This document shows positions 25,636 to 37,363 of a DNA stretch of 64,000 nucleotides, one piece after another. Location: assembly GCA_016713905.1 (NCBI GenBank), contig JADJOE010000001.1:993001-1057000 (forward strand), read 5' to 3'. The notes beneath the pieces are model-generated. The model searched no databases and was not told the origin of the DNA. It saw only the letters and a program-made list of their open reading frames with translations. The position numbers and the translations under genes are program-made. Origin of the DNA: Candidatus Vicinibacter proximus. Its GTDB lineage: Bacteria > Bacteroidota > Bacteroidia > Chitinophagales > Saprospiraceae. The number at the start of each line of letters is the position of its first letter. Positions within the stretch are counted from its first letter, which is position 1.

Positions 25636-28234
25636 TGGAATCAATATGCCTACAATCCACTGTTCATCAACGATGACCTTACAGTGCCGCGCTACCAGAA
25701 GAATCAGGCGACGTATGGGAACGGGAAATACAACAACTTCATGCAGCAGGAATCTCTACTGGATTCCAATGGCTATTACAAAAAACCTGCTGCAAGTATT
25801 ACCGGAAAGATCCAATGCATAAACTACGATCCCATCACAAAACTTTATACCGTAACTTTTGATTTATTCAATCGCAAGGATGCTTCTGCGGCGGCAGACT
25901 CCAATCTGGCGATTTCTTTTTTAATGGTGATCCTACCATTCCGGAACCTTGATCGGGCATCTATTATACGCTGAAATCCATTTATCTGGGAGACAGTTTG
26001 CTGAATCTGGAATTTAAATTTTCTGCCGGCAATCTTTCAGATCTGTTTATGGTGATCAACCCAGACGCAATACCCGGGCATTTTTGGAGATGAAGATTTT
26101 ATTTAGGCAGAATGTGATTACACGGACAATATTTTCCGAACAATTGATCTTCCGAAGATTGACAGTATTCATGCAATGATTTGCAAGGGATCCTCTTATC
26201 GGTTTTGTGGATACCATCATCAGAGATGCAGGCAATTATTATCGCAATCTAAGTTCTGTAAAAGGATGTGATAGTTTAATTACAATATTGGATCTGACGA
26301 CAACTGATACCATCTACATCAATCAATCCATTCAAACTTGCGATGCATACTTCTGGAACCATCAAACCTTGACACAAACGGGCATTTATCGCTTTGATAC
26401 GATAAATCAATTTGGTTGCGACAGCATCGTTAATCTGGATCTAACGATCCTTATATCCAATTCAACAAACATCAGACACACTGCTTGCGATGCATACAGC
26501 TGGAATGGACAAACCTACGATACCGGTGGAATCTATTTGTACAAAACAAAAAATAGTTCCGGCTGCGACAGCACCGTAACACTGGAACTCACTCTTCACC
26601 ATTCCGATTCCAACCGTGTGCAAATCGAAACCTGCAATTCATTTGTTTGGAATGGAAGGACCTATGCACAAAGTGGTGTATATACACTCGACACCATCAA
26701 TCAACCTGGATGTGACAGTACAGTACATTTAAATCTGAGCATAAATTCTCAGATCAATAAAACCATTGTTCAAACTTCTTGTGATGCTTATCAATGGAAT
26801 GGACGCAATTACAGTCAATCAGGAATTTATACGGATACGACACAAAGTTCCACAGGATGCGACAGCATCACTACCCTGCAATTAACCATCCATAAATCCA
26901 ACAGTTCGAATACGGTGCACACCACTTGCGACCGCTATGTGTGGAATGGAAAGACTTATACACAAAGTGGTACATATACTTTTCAAACACAGAATGCAAA
27001 GGGTTGTGACAGCACTGCAACTTTGCAATTGACTATTTATTCATCCACTACTTCAACTTCAGATATTACGACCTGCGATCAATATCTCTGGAATAATGTA
27101 AATTATTTTCAAAGCGGAACATATAAACATTCATCTCTGAATGCACAAGGCTGTGACAGCACGGCAATTTTGAATTTGATCATTCATAAGTCGGATAGTT
27201 TGTTGCAAAAACAAACGGGATGTGAGACATTTGTTTGGAATAATGTGACCTACACACAATCAGGAAAATATATTTTTCAGACCACCAATCAATTTGGCTG
27301 CGACAGCATCGTTACTTTGGATTTAAACATTGTTTCATCTACCAAAAAAGATACTTCCATTACCATTTGCGACAGCATAATGTTTCTGGGTAAAACATTG
27401 GCCAGCACGGGAACTTATTCCTTTCCACTAACCAATGCGGCGGGTTGTGATTCCATCGTAAATCTAAATTTGAAAATCAACTCCAACTATTATAAACAAA
27501 ATGTTACAAGATGTGATGCATACGTCTGGGATTTGAATGGCAAAAAGTTTGACACTTCCGGAATGTATTCAGAAAAATATACAAACAGCTCAGGTTGTGA
27601 TTCTATTTATTATTTGGAATTAACCATCCATCCGAAGTATGAATTCACACAACAGGCAGAAGCATGTAAACAATACCGGTGGTCACTCAACAATCAATTG
27701 CTTACAGAATCTGGCTTGTACACTATTCCACTCAAAACCCATCAGGGCTGTGACTCTATCCTCAGATTGGATCTTAAAATAAATGAGAATTTTGAAAAGC
27801 GGGATACGGTCATCACAGATACGACCTACACATGGCCTGTCAATGCACAGACCTATGACAAGTCCGGAACGTATCAAGAGTCCTTCCGTTCGACGGTAGG
27901 TTGTGATTCGATCCACTACCTGTATCTGCTCATCAAAAAGAATTATGGAATCTACTATCCGAATGTGATCCACCCCGGCGGGGTGAACAATGGATTTACT
28001 TTATTCGATGATGGATCGACCATTGCACAGATCACAAAATTATCGATCTACGATCGCTGGGGATCACAGGTATGGCAACAAGAAAACTTTACAGCCAATG
28101 ATCCCTCGCTGGGCTGGGACGGCAGCTTCAAGGGGAAAGCAGTCGTTCCGGGTGTATATGTGTGGCATGCACAAATGACCCTGCAGGATGGATCGGTGAT
28201 CTCCTGGCAGGGGGAGGTGACGGTGGTGAGGTAA
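24226..28234 (+). pseudogene. Giant secreted GCDS-repeat protein with T9SS type B domain, paralogue 1 (disrupted)
   Basis: The head (from ATG 24226, MKFKNLITAVIFFVIFYADL) is a signal peptide plus an FG-GAP/VCBS-like propeller (DIDGDCNSELITFSRR, DINSDGILDVIVSA, DIDGDGLQEIIFRD). From about 25910 to 26215 there are several indels and an in-frame TAG relative to paralogue 3, which break the frame. The second open part (26207-28234) carries twelve ~49-residue repeats with the pattern TCD-Y-WNG-YTQSG-Y then GCDS, and ends with a gliding-motility type B sorting domain (NYGIYYPNVIHPGG, LSIYDRWGSQVWQQENF, PGVYVWHAQM). Intact, it would be ~1,330 residues and cell-surface exposed. The stop is followed 10 bases later by a palindromic repeat arm. 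Confidence 0.88.
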
Positions 28235-28600
28235 GAATATTGTCTGAACTGGGATTTGTGGGATTGTTGGGATTTGTGGGAAGGAATATTATTTTCTTTT
28301 GAATTGTTCAAAGATGTAATATTCTTGACCATGGATAAAATTCCATCCTCCTGATCTCATTAATCCCACGCAACCCAAAAATCATGGTTCAGACAATTGA
28401 CGTGGATTTTGTCTGAACTGGGATTTATGAGATTATTGGGATTATTGGGAAGGAGTATCATTTTCTTTTGAATTGATCGAAGATGTACTATTCTTAGTCA
28501 TGAAATAAAATTCTATCGTCTCGATCTCATTAATCCCACACATCCCAAGAATCATGGTTCAGACAGTTGACGGGGATTGATGGGAGTAGTGGGTTTTAAA
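28235..28600. repeat. Composite palindromic repeat, block 2, between paralogues 1 and 2
   Basis: Right arms start at 28241 and 28410 (169 apart). Left arms with ggttcagac end at about 28394 and 28568. The spacer cttttgaattgttcaaagat is shared with other blocks. The first right arm begins ten bases after the stop codon of paralogue 1 and could also end its transcription. Bases 28601-29056 are the duplicate of the region upstream of paralogue 1. Confidence 0.85.
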
Positions 28601-30466
28601 TCAATGTTTCTTTTAAAGTGATAGCAGATGTGACATCAAACTGCAATTTCAAGAGTGTTGTAGTATCAAGCAAAATATTGCTCAAGAAACCATCATCCAT
28701 GCATCTAGCCTTTGGAATGTGGACTGGAATGCATATATTTGTTTAAAATAGTTTTTTTTTAAATGCCAACAAATAACTTGAGCCTATGAGAAAGGAAAGG
28801 AATCGGATCAGCATCCTGCAACAGATTTGGGAAGTAAAAGACAGGATAGAGCAGGCATAAACATGCAGGGTCGATTCATTCATTAACATTGAAACTAATT
28901 TTTACTATGAAAATGTACAATAATTTAAAACTACAGAATATTCCTAATATAAAAATTAGCGAGGCAATCTTAATTACATTATCTCTTTCCTAAATGGATA
29001 AAATGAGGATGAATTTCAATTTTTTTAAGGCTCACCAGATTTTTTTCGTAACGATAATGAAATTCAAAAATTTAATAACAGCAGTTATATTTTTTGTAAT
29101 CTTTTATGCAGATCTGTCATCACAACCTTGCTTAAGATTTGACTCCAACCATTGTTATCAAATGGATAAATTCAAGCCTTTAGTCACTAGAATCGATAAA
29201 AAAATTGAATTTCCTCATAAGGTTTATGACGCCTCTATACATTTACTGGCTGATATAGACGGTGATTGTAATTCTGAGCTTATCACTTTTTCAAGAAGAG
29301 GAGATTCTATTTATATTATTGATTTAGTAAATGGAATTACAAAAATAACTATTCCAATTAAAAATGTTAACGCTTCTGAAAATAGCATATTAATTTCAGA
29401 TATTAATGGTAATAACATTCCTGAATTTATAATTCAAACAGTTCGAAATCCAGCCAATCCAGATAATTTTGATAGCGACAGGCTTATTTGTTATGGTTTG
29501 GATGGTTCAATACTTTGGATATCTGACACAACCGTAAACGCAGTCAACAACGGAAATGCTCGGACTGGGGCTATTGGGATATGTGATTTTAATTTTGATG
29601 GGATTCCAGAAATATATACTTCAAATAAAATCTTTAATGCCTTAACCGGTAAAAAATTGGCGGATGGAGGCAATAATGGTTTTGGCTACAACAGATTGGC
29701 AATCGGAACATATATTCCTATAAGTGTCGCAGCGAATCTGGATTCAGATTCAAGTGATTTGGAATTGGCAGCCGGTTTCAGTATTTACAAGGTAATGATT
29801 ACCAATCCAAATGGAATGACCGGAAACTCCATGATCGCTAAAAATATTTTATTCAATGGTAGCACTGAAGATGGAACGACTAGTATTGCAGACATCAATT
29901 CCGATGGGATATTGGACGTGATTGTCTCTGCACCAACTAGAAACAGCGACCCAATTTTATATGCATATTACCTGGATAATAATTCCCCAAGTTTGATTAG
30001 TTATGCCAGGTTTCCAAATGTTCAACAAATCTCCCATGCATCTGTTGGCAATTTGAATAGTAATGGCAGCCCAAGCATTATTGTAAATATCTCCACAAAA
30101 TTGTATTCTTTTAGGTTCAATGGTTCGCAAGTATTTAACCCGGATTGGATTTTAAATACGACAGATACTTCGGGTGTTTGCGGAATTGGAATCTATGATA
30201 TAGACGGCGATGGCTTGCAAGAAATAATTTTTCGGGATATGACTGATCTAAGAATATTATCAGGTATTGGAAGCACTCCATTCGTAATGAGTCAAATCAA
30301 ATGCTCTTCTCCAACTTTAAGAGAATTCCCTACGATATCCGATTATGATCATACAGGTAATATTAAAATTTGTGTGACTTGTACAGATCCTTTTCCATAC
30401 AGAAACCCTAGAATTACTGTCTTCGGTCCTCCGGATGGAGATCACTGGGCCCCTGCCCGCGGCATC
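28505..30466. repeat. Direct repeat, copy B of the ~1.95-kb near-identical block
   Basis: Partner of 23680-25635. It differs by isolated substitutions and one extra T at 29041-29047, which fuses a short upstream frame to the main gene. Past 30466 the paralogues differ at many positions. Confidence 0.85.
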
Positions 30467-33066
30467 TGGAATCAGTATGCCTACAACCCACTTTACATCA
30501 ACGATGACCTTACAGTGCCGCGCTACCAGAAGAATCACGCGACTTATGGGAACGGGAAATACAACAACTTTATGCAGCAGGAATCTCTACTGGATTCCAA
30601 TGGCTATTACAAAAGACCTGCTGCAAGTATTACCGGAAAAATCCAATGCATAAACTATGATCCCATCACAAAACTTTATACCTTAACTTTTGATTTATTC
30701 AATCGCAAGGATGCTTCTGCATATGCAGATTCTAACATGGCGGTGTGTTTTTACCTTGGCGATCCTGCAAGTACAGGAACGCTGCTGGGAATCTATTATA
30801 CCTTGCAACCCATTGGTGCAGGAGACAGCCTATTGAATTTGAAATTTTCCTTCACTGCCGGAAATCTGACTGATCTTTTTATGGTGGTCAATACGACCAG
30901 AAGCATCCCTGGTATTTTTGAGGACAAGGATTTTAATTTAGCGGAATGTGATTACACGGATAATATTTCCAGAACATTAGAATTGCCTGACATAGACAGT
31001 ATACGTGCTGCGATTTGCAATGGAGATGCGTATTTTTTTGTGGATACATTCATTAGAGATGCAGGCATTTATTATCGCAAAATCTACCAGTCAAACGGCT
31101 GCGACAGCGTAATAAAAATATTAGCACTGACGGCAACAGATACCATCTTTACCAGACAATCCGTGACAACTTGTGATGCCTATTCCTGGCATGGCAAAAT
31201 CATTACGCAAAGTGGGACTTATGCATTTGATACGATAAATCAGTTTGGCTGCGACAGCCTGGTTAGTTTGGATCTAAAGATCAATAAATCCACTGCCCAA
31301 ATTATCCCACACACGGCCTGCGATTCTTATACCTGGAATGGAATGACTTACGATACAAGTGGCGTTTACGATTACCACACAATAAACAGTATCGGCTGCG
31401 ACAGCATCGCTACTTTGCAATTGAAAATAGATGCTTCAGATTCATTGAACCTGAATGTACAAGTATGCAACCAATATAATTGGAATGGAAAAATCATTAC
31501 ACAAAGTGGTACATATACCCAGGATACCATCAATCAACATGGCTGTGACAGTACAGTACATTTAAATCTAATTATTCAATCTGTACTGAACCACACCCTT
31601 ACACAAACAGCCTGCGATACCTTCCACTGGCAGGGACAACAATATACCCAAACTGGTAATTATCACGACACCACACAAACATCCACAGGATGCGACAGCA
31701 TCACTACCCTGCAACTAACCATCCATAAATCCAACAGTTCGAACACCGTACACACCACTTGCGACCGCTATGTGTGGAATGGAAATACTTATACCCAAAG
31801 CGGTACATATACTTTTCAAACACAGAATACAAACGGTTGTGACAGTACTGCAACTTTGCAATTGACTATTTCAAATTCAAGTCAATCGGTAAACAATCGT
31901 ACAAGTTGCGATGAGTACAGCTGGAACAATGTAAAGTATACACAAAGTGGAACGTATCCATACAAAACAATTAATTCATCAGGATGTGACAGCACGGCAG
32001 TTTTAAATTTGGTCATACATAAGTCGGATAGTTTGCTGCAAAAACAAACGGCATGTGAGACATTTGTTTGGAATAATGTGACCTACACACAATCCGGAAA
32101 ATATATTTTTCAGACAATCAATCAATATGGCTGCGACAGCATCATTACTTTGGATTTAAACATTGTTTCATCTACCAAAAAGATACTTCCATTACCATTT
32201 GCGACAGCATAATGTTTCTGGGTAAAAATTTAACAAGTTCTGGAAACTATTCCTTTCCGCTAACCAATGCGGCGGGTTGTGATTCCATCGTAAATCTGAA
32301 TTTGAAAATCAACTCCAACTATTATAAACAAAATGTTACAAGATGTGATGCATACGTCTGGGATTTGAATGGCAAAAAGTTTGACACTTCCGGAATGTAT
32401 TCAGAAAAATATACAAACAGCTCAGGTTGTGATTCTATTTATTATTTGGAATTAACCATCCATCCGAAGTATGAATTCACACAAGAAGCAGAAGCGTGTA
32501 AGCAATACAGGTGGCCACTCAACAATCAATTGCTTACAGAATCTGGCTTGTACACTATTCCACTCAAAACCCATCAGGGCTGTGACTCTATCCTCAGATT
32601 GAATCTTAAAATAAATGAAGATTTTGAAAAGCGGGATACGGTCATCACAGATACAGCCTACACCTGGCCTGTCAATGCCCAGACCTATGAAAAGTCCGGA
32701 ACGTATCAAGAGTCCTTCCGCTCGACGGTAGGCTGTGATTCGATCCACTACTTGTATCTGCTCATCAAAAAGAATTATGGAATCTACTATCCCAACATCA
32801 TACATCCCGGTGGGGTGAACAATGGATTTACATTATTCGATGATGGATCGACCATTGCACAGATCACAAAATTATCGATCTACGATCGCTGGGGATCGCA
32901 GGTATGGCAACAAGAAAACTTTGCAGCCAATGATCCCTCGCTGGGCTGGGACGGCGGCTTCAAGGGGAAAGCAGTCGTTCCGGGCGTATATGTGTGGCAT
33001 GCACAATTGACCCTGCAGGATGGATCGGTGATCTCCTGGCAGGGGGAGGTGACGGTGGTGAGGTAA
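29057..33066 (+). pseudogene. Giant secreted GCDS-repeat protein with T9SS type B domain, paralogue 2 (one frameshift)
   Basis: ATG 29057 is equivalent to the start of paralogue 1; the frame is open further upstream to 28994 only because of one extra T. It has a signal peptide, FG-GAP head and twelve GCDS repeats, with repeats 1-5 clearly different from paralogues 1 and 3 (for example ACDTFHWQGQQYTQTGNY). The frame ends at 32212 because an A-run at 32177-32181 has five A where paralogues 1 and 3 have six. The continuation in the next frame (VNLNLKINSNYYK...SWQGEVTVVR) to 33066 is intact. Restored length is about 1,336 residues. The single homopolymer difference could be an assembly error. Confidence 0.88.
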
Positions 33067-33400
33067 GAATATTGTCTGAACTGGGATTTATGGGATTGTT
33101 GGGAGTTATGGGATTGGATATCTTTTTCCTTTGAATTTATTGAAGTTGAAACATCCTCAAAATTTAATAATATTCCATCATCGCGATCTCATCTATCCCA
33201 TGCATCCCAAAAATCATGGTTCAGACTGATAACGGAATTTTGTCTGAACTGGGATTTATGAGATTGATGGGAGTTGTGGGAAGGAATATTATTTTCTTTT
33301 GAATTGTTCAAAGATGTAATATTCTTGACCATGTATAAAATGTCATCGTCTCGATCTCATTAATCCCATGCATCCCAAGAATCATGGTTCAGACAGTTGA
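33067..33400. repeat. Composite palindromic repeat, block 3, after paralogue 2
   Basis: Right arms start at 33073 and 33241 (168 apart). Left arms end near 33227 and 33397. The layout is the same as block 2 and begins seven bases after the stop codon of paralogue 2. Confidence 0.85.
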
Positions 33401-33492
33401 TGGGGAACTAAGTGTGATGAATTTATAAGTTCATAACTAAATACAAAATCAATGCAGGAATTCCCTGAATTTTCTAAAATCAGTGTTTTCCC
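33400..33492. repeat. Dispersed ~92-bp repeat, copy 1
   Basis: The stretch from ggggaactaagtgtgatga to aaaatcagtgttt matches 50178-50270 with only a few differences. In both places it directly follows a composite palindromic block, so it appears to be the right-hand end of that element. Confidence 0.8.
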
Positions 33493-33612
33493 TTTTTTGT
33501 ATCCAAACAAAAAAGAACAATGTGAATAAAGGGATGTAATTTAGGACAACGTTTGAGAATGTCTGGGTTCGCAAATCTGGTTTCTCCCAAATTTTTAACT
33601 TGACCCATTTAA
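33491..33612. repeat. Dispersed ~115-bp repeat with hairpin, copy 1
   Basis: It contains ttttttgt-atcca-acaaaaaa followed by gaacaa, and further on caaatctggtttctccc and tttaacttgacccattt. The matching copy is at 38949-39066. The A/T-rich hairpin could act as a terminator. The rest of the stretch up to 33626 shows no gene. Confidence 0.7.
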
Positions 33613-33626
33613 ACGATCCTAGATTA

Positions 33627-33666
33627 TAAAAAAATGCCTGAAAAAGCAGCTCACTCTTTCAGGCAT
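33627..33666 (-). terminator. Rho-independent terminator of the TSP3/OmpA gene
   Basis: Stem atgcctgaaa (33634-33643) pairs with tttcaggcat (33657-33666). On the minus strand it is followed by a run of eight T (33627-33634). It lies 22 bases beyond the stop codon. Confidence 0.85.
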
Positions 33667-33687
33667 ATTAATTTTATAAATTTTATT

Positions 33688-35163
33688 TTATCTCCAGACA
33701 GGATTAAATTCTGTTCGTCGGTTTGTCTTACGACCTTCACTGGTTTTGTTGTCTCCAATTGGTTTGGATTCGCCATAGCCGGAAGCCATTAATCTTGCGG
33801 CAACAATTCCTTTGCTGGTAATGTAATTCATACAAGCGTTAGCTCTTCGCTCAGATAATTTCTGATTGTTTTCTGCTTCGCCGACATCGTCCGTATGACC
33901 TTCGATGTTTAACATCATCTCCGGATATTTTTTAAGAACATCAACAACATCATTCAGATTTTTGTAGGATGCTTTTGTCAGCGTTGCAGTACCTGTAGTA
34001 AATTGAACACTACGCATGGCCACATCCAAAACTTTTTTATCTTCTTTTTTAATTTCAGGACAGCCATTGTTGGCTGCGATACCTGGAGTATTTGGACACT
34101 TGTCTAAATTGTCTGCGAGTCCATCGCCATCTGTATCAGGACAACCATTGAATTTACCCGGGGTATCAGGACATGGATCCTTTGCATCTTCCACTCCATC
34201 TTTATCTCGGTCATTCGGACATCCTGCATTGGAGGCAGGGCCGGGTTCATTTGGACACTTGTCATCTTTGTCGGCGATGCCATCGCGGTCACTATCCGGG
34301 CAACCCATCAGTGTTCCGGCAATTTGAGGACATTTATCGTCTTTATCTGCTACACCATCGCGATCACTATCAGGGCATCCTTTTAAAGTACCTGCTACAT
34401 CCGGACACATGTCGTCCACATCGTATACGCCGTCCTTATCCCTGTCTGAAGGGCATCCCATGTTTTCCACTACGCCTGCAAGATTAGGACATTTGTCTTC
34501 CATATCGGAAATTCCATCTCCATCTGCATCCGGGCAACCCATCACAGTTCCGGGTACTTCCGGACACTTGTCCGTTTTATCCGGAACTCCATCTTTATCG
34601 GTGTCTTTAGGTTTGCAACCGAGATTGGCCCTTACACCAAGTGCGTATTGATAGTTGTCATAACCATCCTTGAACGAATAGCGGTAGTCCCCCTGGGCCA
34701 CGACACTAAACTGATCACTGATCCTGAAATCAAGTCCCAGCCCTACCGGAGCCTGCACATAAAAATTGTCAAAATTTTGCAAGGCACCACCCATGCCGCC
34801 ATAGAAAAAAGGCGAAATGGCTTTTCCTCTCCACAAATGCAGATTGAGTAAAGCATCCAGTCCGGTATAAAATTGTCTGTCCGTGTATTGATCGACACTG
34901 TTGGTTACTTTGTTGAAAATGGGAAAATTGGCAATTCCAATTCTAAAAGGAACCCCCAAGGAAATCATATTTCCAAAATGTCTGTTGTATCCAACCTCAA
35001 AAGCACTCGTCAAATCCGTAAACATCCCTTTATTGTCGTTATGGGGGGCTTTATAATTGATCCATACGGGCTTTAAGGTAAGAGTATTCACAGGTAGGTC
35101 TTGTGCATAAAGCATGGCAACCAGGGCCAATGAAAAAATGAGTGTGGTAATTCTACGTTTCAT
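33688..35163 (-). CDS. OmpA-family outer-membrane protein with thrombospondin type 3 repeats
   Basis: A 491-residue protein with signal peptide MKRRITTLIFSLALVAMLYAQ. Residues ~22-185 form an outer-membrane beta-barrel-like domain (GLDALLNLHLWRGKAISPFF, LGLDFRISDQFSVVAQGDYR). Residues ~188-365 contain about ten TSP3 calcium-binding repeats (DTDKDGVPDKTDKCPEVPGT, DSDRDGVADKDDKCPQIAGT). The C-terminus is an OmpA peptidoglycan-binding domain (LNIEGHTDDVGEAENNQKLS, ERRANACMNYITSKGI). It should tie the outer membrane to the peptidoglycan with a stiff calcium-bound linker. It is monocistronic with its own terminator. Confidence 0.95.
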   Translation of the reverse strand: MKRRITTLIFSLALVAMLYAQDLPVNTLTLKPVWINYKAPHNDNKGMFTDLTSAFEVGYNRHFGNMISLGVPFRIGIANFPIFNKVTNSVDQYTDRQFYTGLDALLNLHLWRGKAISPFFYGGMGGALQNFDNFYVQAPVGLGLDFRISDQFSVVAQGDYRYSFKDGYDNYQYALGVRANLGCKPKDTDKDGVPDKTDKCPEVPGTVMGCPDADGDGISDMEDKCPNLAGVVENMGCPSDRDKDGVYDVDDMCPDVAGTLKGCPDSDRDGVADKDDKCPQIAGTLMGCPDSDRDGIADKDDKCPNEPGPASNAGCPNDRDKDGVEDAKDPCPDTPGKFNGCPDTDGDGLADNLDKCPNTPGIAANNGCPEIKKEDKKVLDVAMRSVQFTTGTATLTKASYKNLNDVVDVLKKYPEMMLNIEGHTDDVGEAENNQKLSERRANACMNYITSKGIVAARLMASGYGESKPIGDNKTSEGRKTNRRTEFNPVWR

Positions 35164-35316
35164 TTTTGTTAAGTTAGGTGAAAAAATGGATTATATAAAA
35201 GTCATTTCTTTAGAAAAGAAAATGCAAAATTTAAATTCAAATATGATACTGTTTTGTGTTTTTTTCTAGCCTATCATTAATTATTTTGAACCACAGCCTG
35301 GGAATTGCTGCCAGAA

Positions 35317-36315
35317 TCATGCTTCCCGGATATCCTGTGGGTAATTTGTGGGATGCCATTTGTGGATTGAGCTGATAGTAAGTTTTGAAGAATGCTGATG
35401 GTGATCAGCATGACGAGATAATTCAAACAAGGCAATTCTACCAATCAGTTGTTCTGAATCCCAGGCATGGTTGGCCTGCACCTGTTCGTACGTTCCGTTG
35501 GGCAATTTCTTTCTTTCCAGTCCATAGTGTTCAATGTAATTCACCGTCTCCAGTAAAAGAATACTTACCGCGGAAGAAATGGCCAGATATAACACTCCGG
35601 ACCAACCAAAAAAATACCCGATTAAAATATAATATCCCAAAATAATCAGATGGTAAATTGGCATTATCGGTATTATGCTCCCTTTGCGTCTGTATAATTC
35701 CCTACTTATCGTCCAGGCATGTACATAACCTTGTCCACTGCTGCGTACCCAAAATCGGTACAAACTCTCTCCTTTGCGGGCAGTTGCTGGATCGTTGGGT
35801 GTTGCCACCTGTTTGTGGTGACCATAATTGTGCTCCAGATAAAAATGCAGAAAACTGCATGGCAGCAAGAGTAAATGTGCGGCAAATTTGTACCAGACTG
35901 AAGCTCTGTGGCCCAGTTCGTGTGCCACATTAATGCCGATCACTCCGCCACAAATCCCAAGTCCAAGAATCAAACCGATGGCTTGCAGAGAGAAAATATC
36001 CTGATTTTTAAGGCTGTCGAATACCCTGTATTGCAAACCGAACAATACAGGAATGCACAAAAACAAAATTGTGTCAAAGGCCCAACCATCCTGACTTTTG
36101 TAATCGTGGGCCTTTCCACTGGCCGGAATGATCCATTCTACTAATGGGATTAATCCAAAGGCATACAGTAAGGTAGCCCATGATGCCCATTCTATATGGT
36201 AGCTTGACCAAAAACAAACCAATGGAATCGTAAACACAAATAAATATTGAAGACTGTATAAAGGGTTCTGGAGGATCATTGAATACCTTTGCACCGGATT
36301 TAAATTTGAAGTCAT
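35317..36315 (-). CDS. alkB: Alkane 1-monooxygenase-type membrane di-iron hydroxylase
   Basis: A 332-residue integral membrane protein with the histidine boxes of the AlkB/fatty acid hydroxylase family: HELGHR at ~132-137, HNYGHHK at ~162-168, and RHADHHQHSSK near residue 305. EHYGLERK lies before the last box. Six hydrophobic segments are visible (YLFVFTIPLVCFWSSY, TILFLCIPVLFGLQY, ILGLGICGGVIGINVA and others). It hydroxylates terminal carbons of alkanes or related chains. ATG 36313-36315 (MTSNLNPVQRYSMIL) is preferred; the frame extends upstream into the divergent galM gene, and ATG 36277-36279 is the next choice. No rubredoxin gene is nearby. Confidence 0.9.
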   Translation of the reverse strand: MTSNLNPVQRYSMILQNPLYSLQYLFVFTIPLVCFWSSYHIEWASWATLLYAFGLIPLVEWIIPASGKAHDYKSQDGWAFDTILFLCIPVLFGLQYRVFDSLKNQDIFSLQAIGLILGLGICGGVIGINVAHELGHRASVWYKFAAHLLLLPCSFLHFYLEHNYGHHKQVATPNDPATARKGESLYRFWVRSSGQGYVHAWTISRELYRRKGSIIPIMPIYHLIILGYYILIGYFFGWSGVLYLAISSAVSILLLETVNYIEHYGLERKKLPNGTYEQVQANHAWDSEQLIGRIALFELSRHADHHQHSSKLTISSIHKWHPTNYPQDIREA

Positions 36316-37363
36316 TGCACAATTTACAAAAGTATCATAAGAATTCAGAAGGAAAAATACTGAGTGCCCATTTGATCGGCGATCCCTATGGCTTTCATGC
36401 AATCATCACCAATTATGGGGCAAAACTCATTGAACTTATGGTTCCGGATGTAAGTGGACAGCTTACAGATGTAGTAGCGGGCTATGACAACATAGAGGAA
36501 TACCTGAGTGGTTGTCCTTACTACGGTGCCATCTGCGGAAGGTATGCCAACAGGATTGCTAATGGTAAATTTTCCCTTGGACAGCTAAACTATCAATTAG
36601 ATATCAATCTTCCACCTCATACATTGCATGGTGGGAGTAAGGAATTCAATCCCATGCATGGGATTGGGAAGATCAGGCAGAAAACAGGGCAATATTAAAA
36701 TTGCTTAGTCCGGATGGAGACATGGGATATCCGGGAAACCTTTCAATTACAGTGACTTATTCTATCGGTACGGACCAAAGTCTAAGCATAAAATACAGTG
36801 CCGAATCAGACCGGGATACAGTGATCAATCTTGCCACGCATTCTTATTTTAATCTGCGTGGTAAGGGAGATATACTCCATCATAATTTGCAGATAAACGC
36901 AGCACAAATTACAGAAATTGATCGTGATTGCATCCCAACCGGAAGACTGATTTCTGTAGTTCAGACACCACTCGATTTTAGAATGGAAAAGGAGATTGGT
37001 TTGGGGATAAATACGCCACATCCTTTGATGCAATGGACAAATGGATACGATCATAATTTTGTGTTGCAGGAAAGCGCCATGGAAGGTGATCCGGCAGCAA
37101 TTTTGTCCGAACCCATTTCCGGCAGACGCATGGTCATTTACACCAGCCAGCCCGGTCTGCAGTTGTATACCTGCAATTGGGGATCAGAAATAGATCATGG
37201 AAAAAATGGTGAGACATATCACGCAAGATCTTTTGTGTGTCTGGAACCGCAGCATTTTCCCGACAGTCCGAATCATCCTGAATTTCCCGAGACTTTGTTA
37301 AAAGCAGGGCATACATACGAACATTGGTGCCGTTACCAGTTTGAAAACATGAAGTCACAATGA
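36279..37363 (+). pseudogene. galM: Aldose 1-epimerase (galactose mutarotase), frameshifted
   Basis: The first frame reads GFHAIITNYGAKLIELMVPD, VAGYDNIEEYLSGCPYYGAI, CGRYANRIANGKFSL and LPPHTLHGGSKEFNPM, then derails. The second frame resumes as AWDWEDQAENRAILKLLSPD and continues THSYFNLRGKGDILHH (catalytic His), GYDHNFVL and ARSFVCLEPQHFPDSPNHPE (catalytic Glu). One lost base near 36655 (CCATGCATGG region) explains the break. Restored length is ~361 residues. The start is uncertain (TTG 36279 overlaps the divergent alkB start). It interconverts alpha and beta anomers of hexoses. The stop overlaps the next ATG (ATGA). Confidence 0.87.

Noticed and set aside
34016..34651. Plus-strand Ser/Pro-rich frames opposite the TSP3 repeats
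   Set aside because: They are antisense shadows of the DxDxDG repeats; their periodicity comes from the repeat coding strand.
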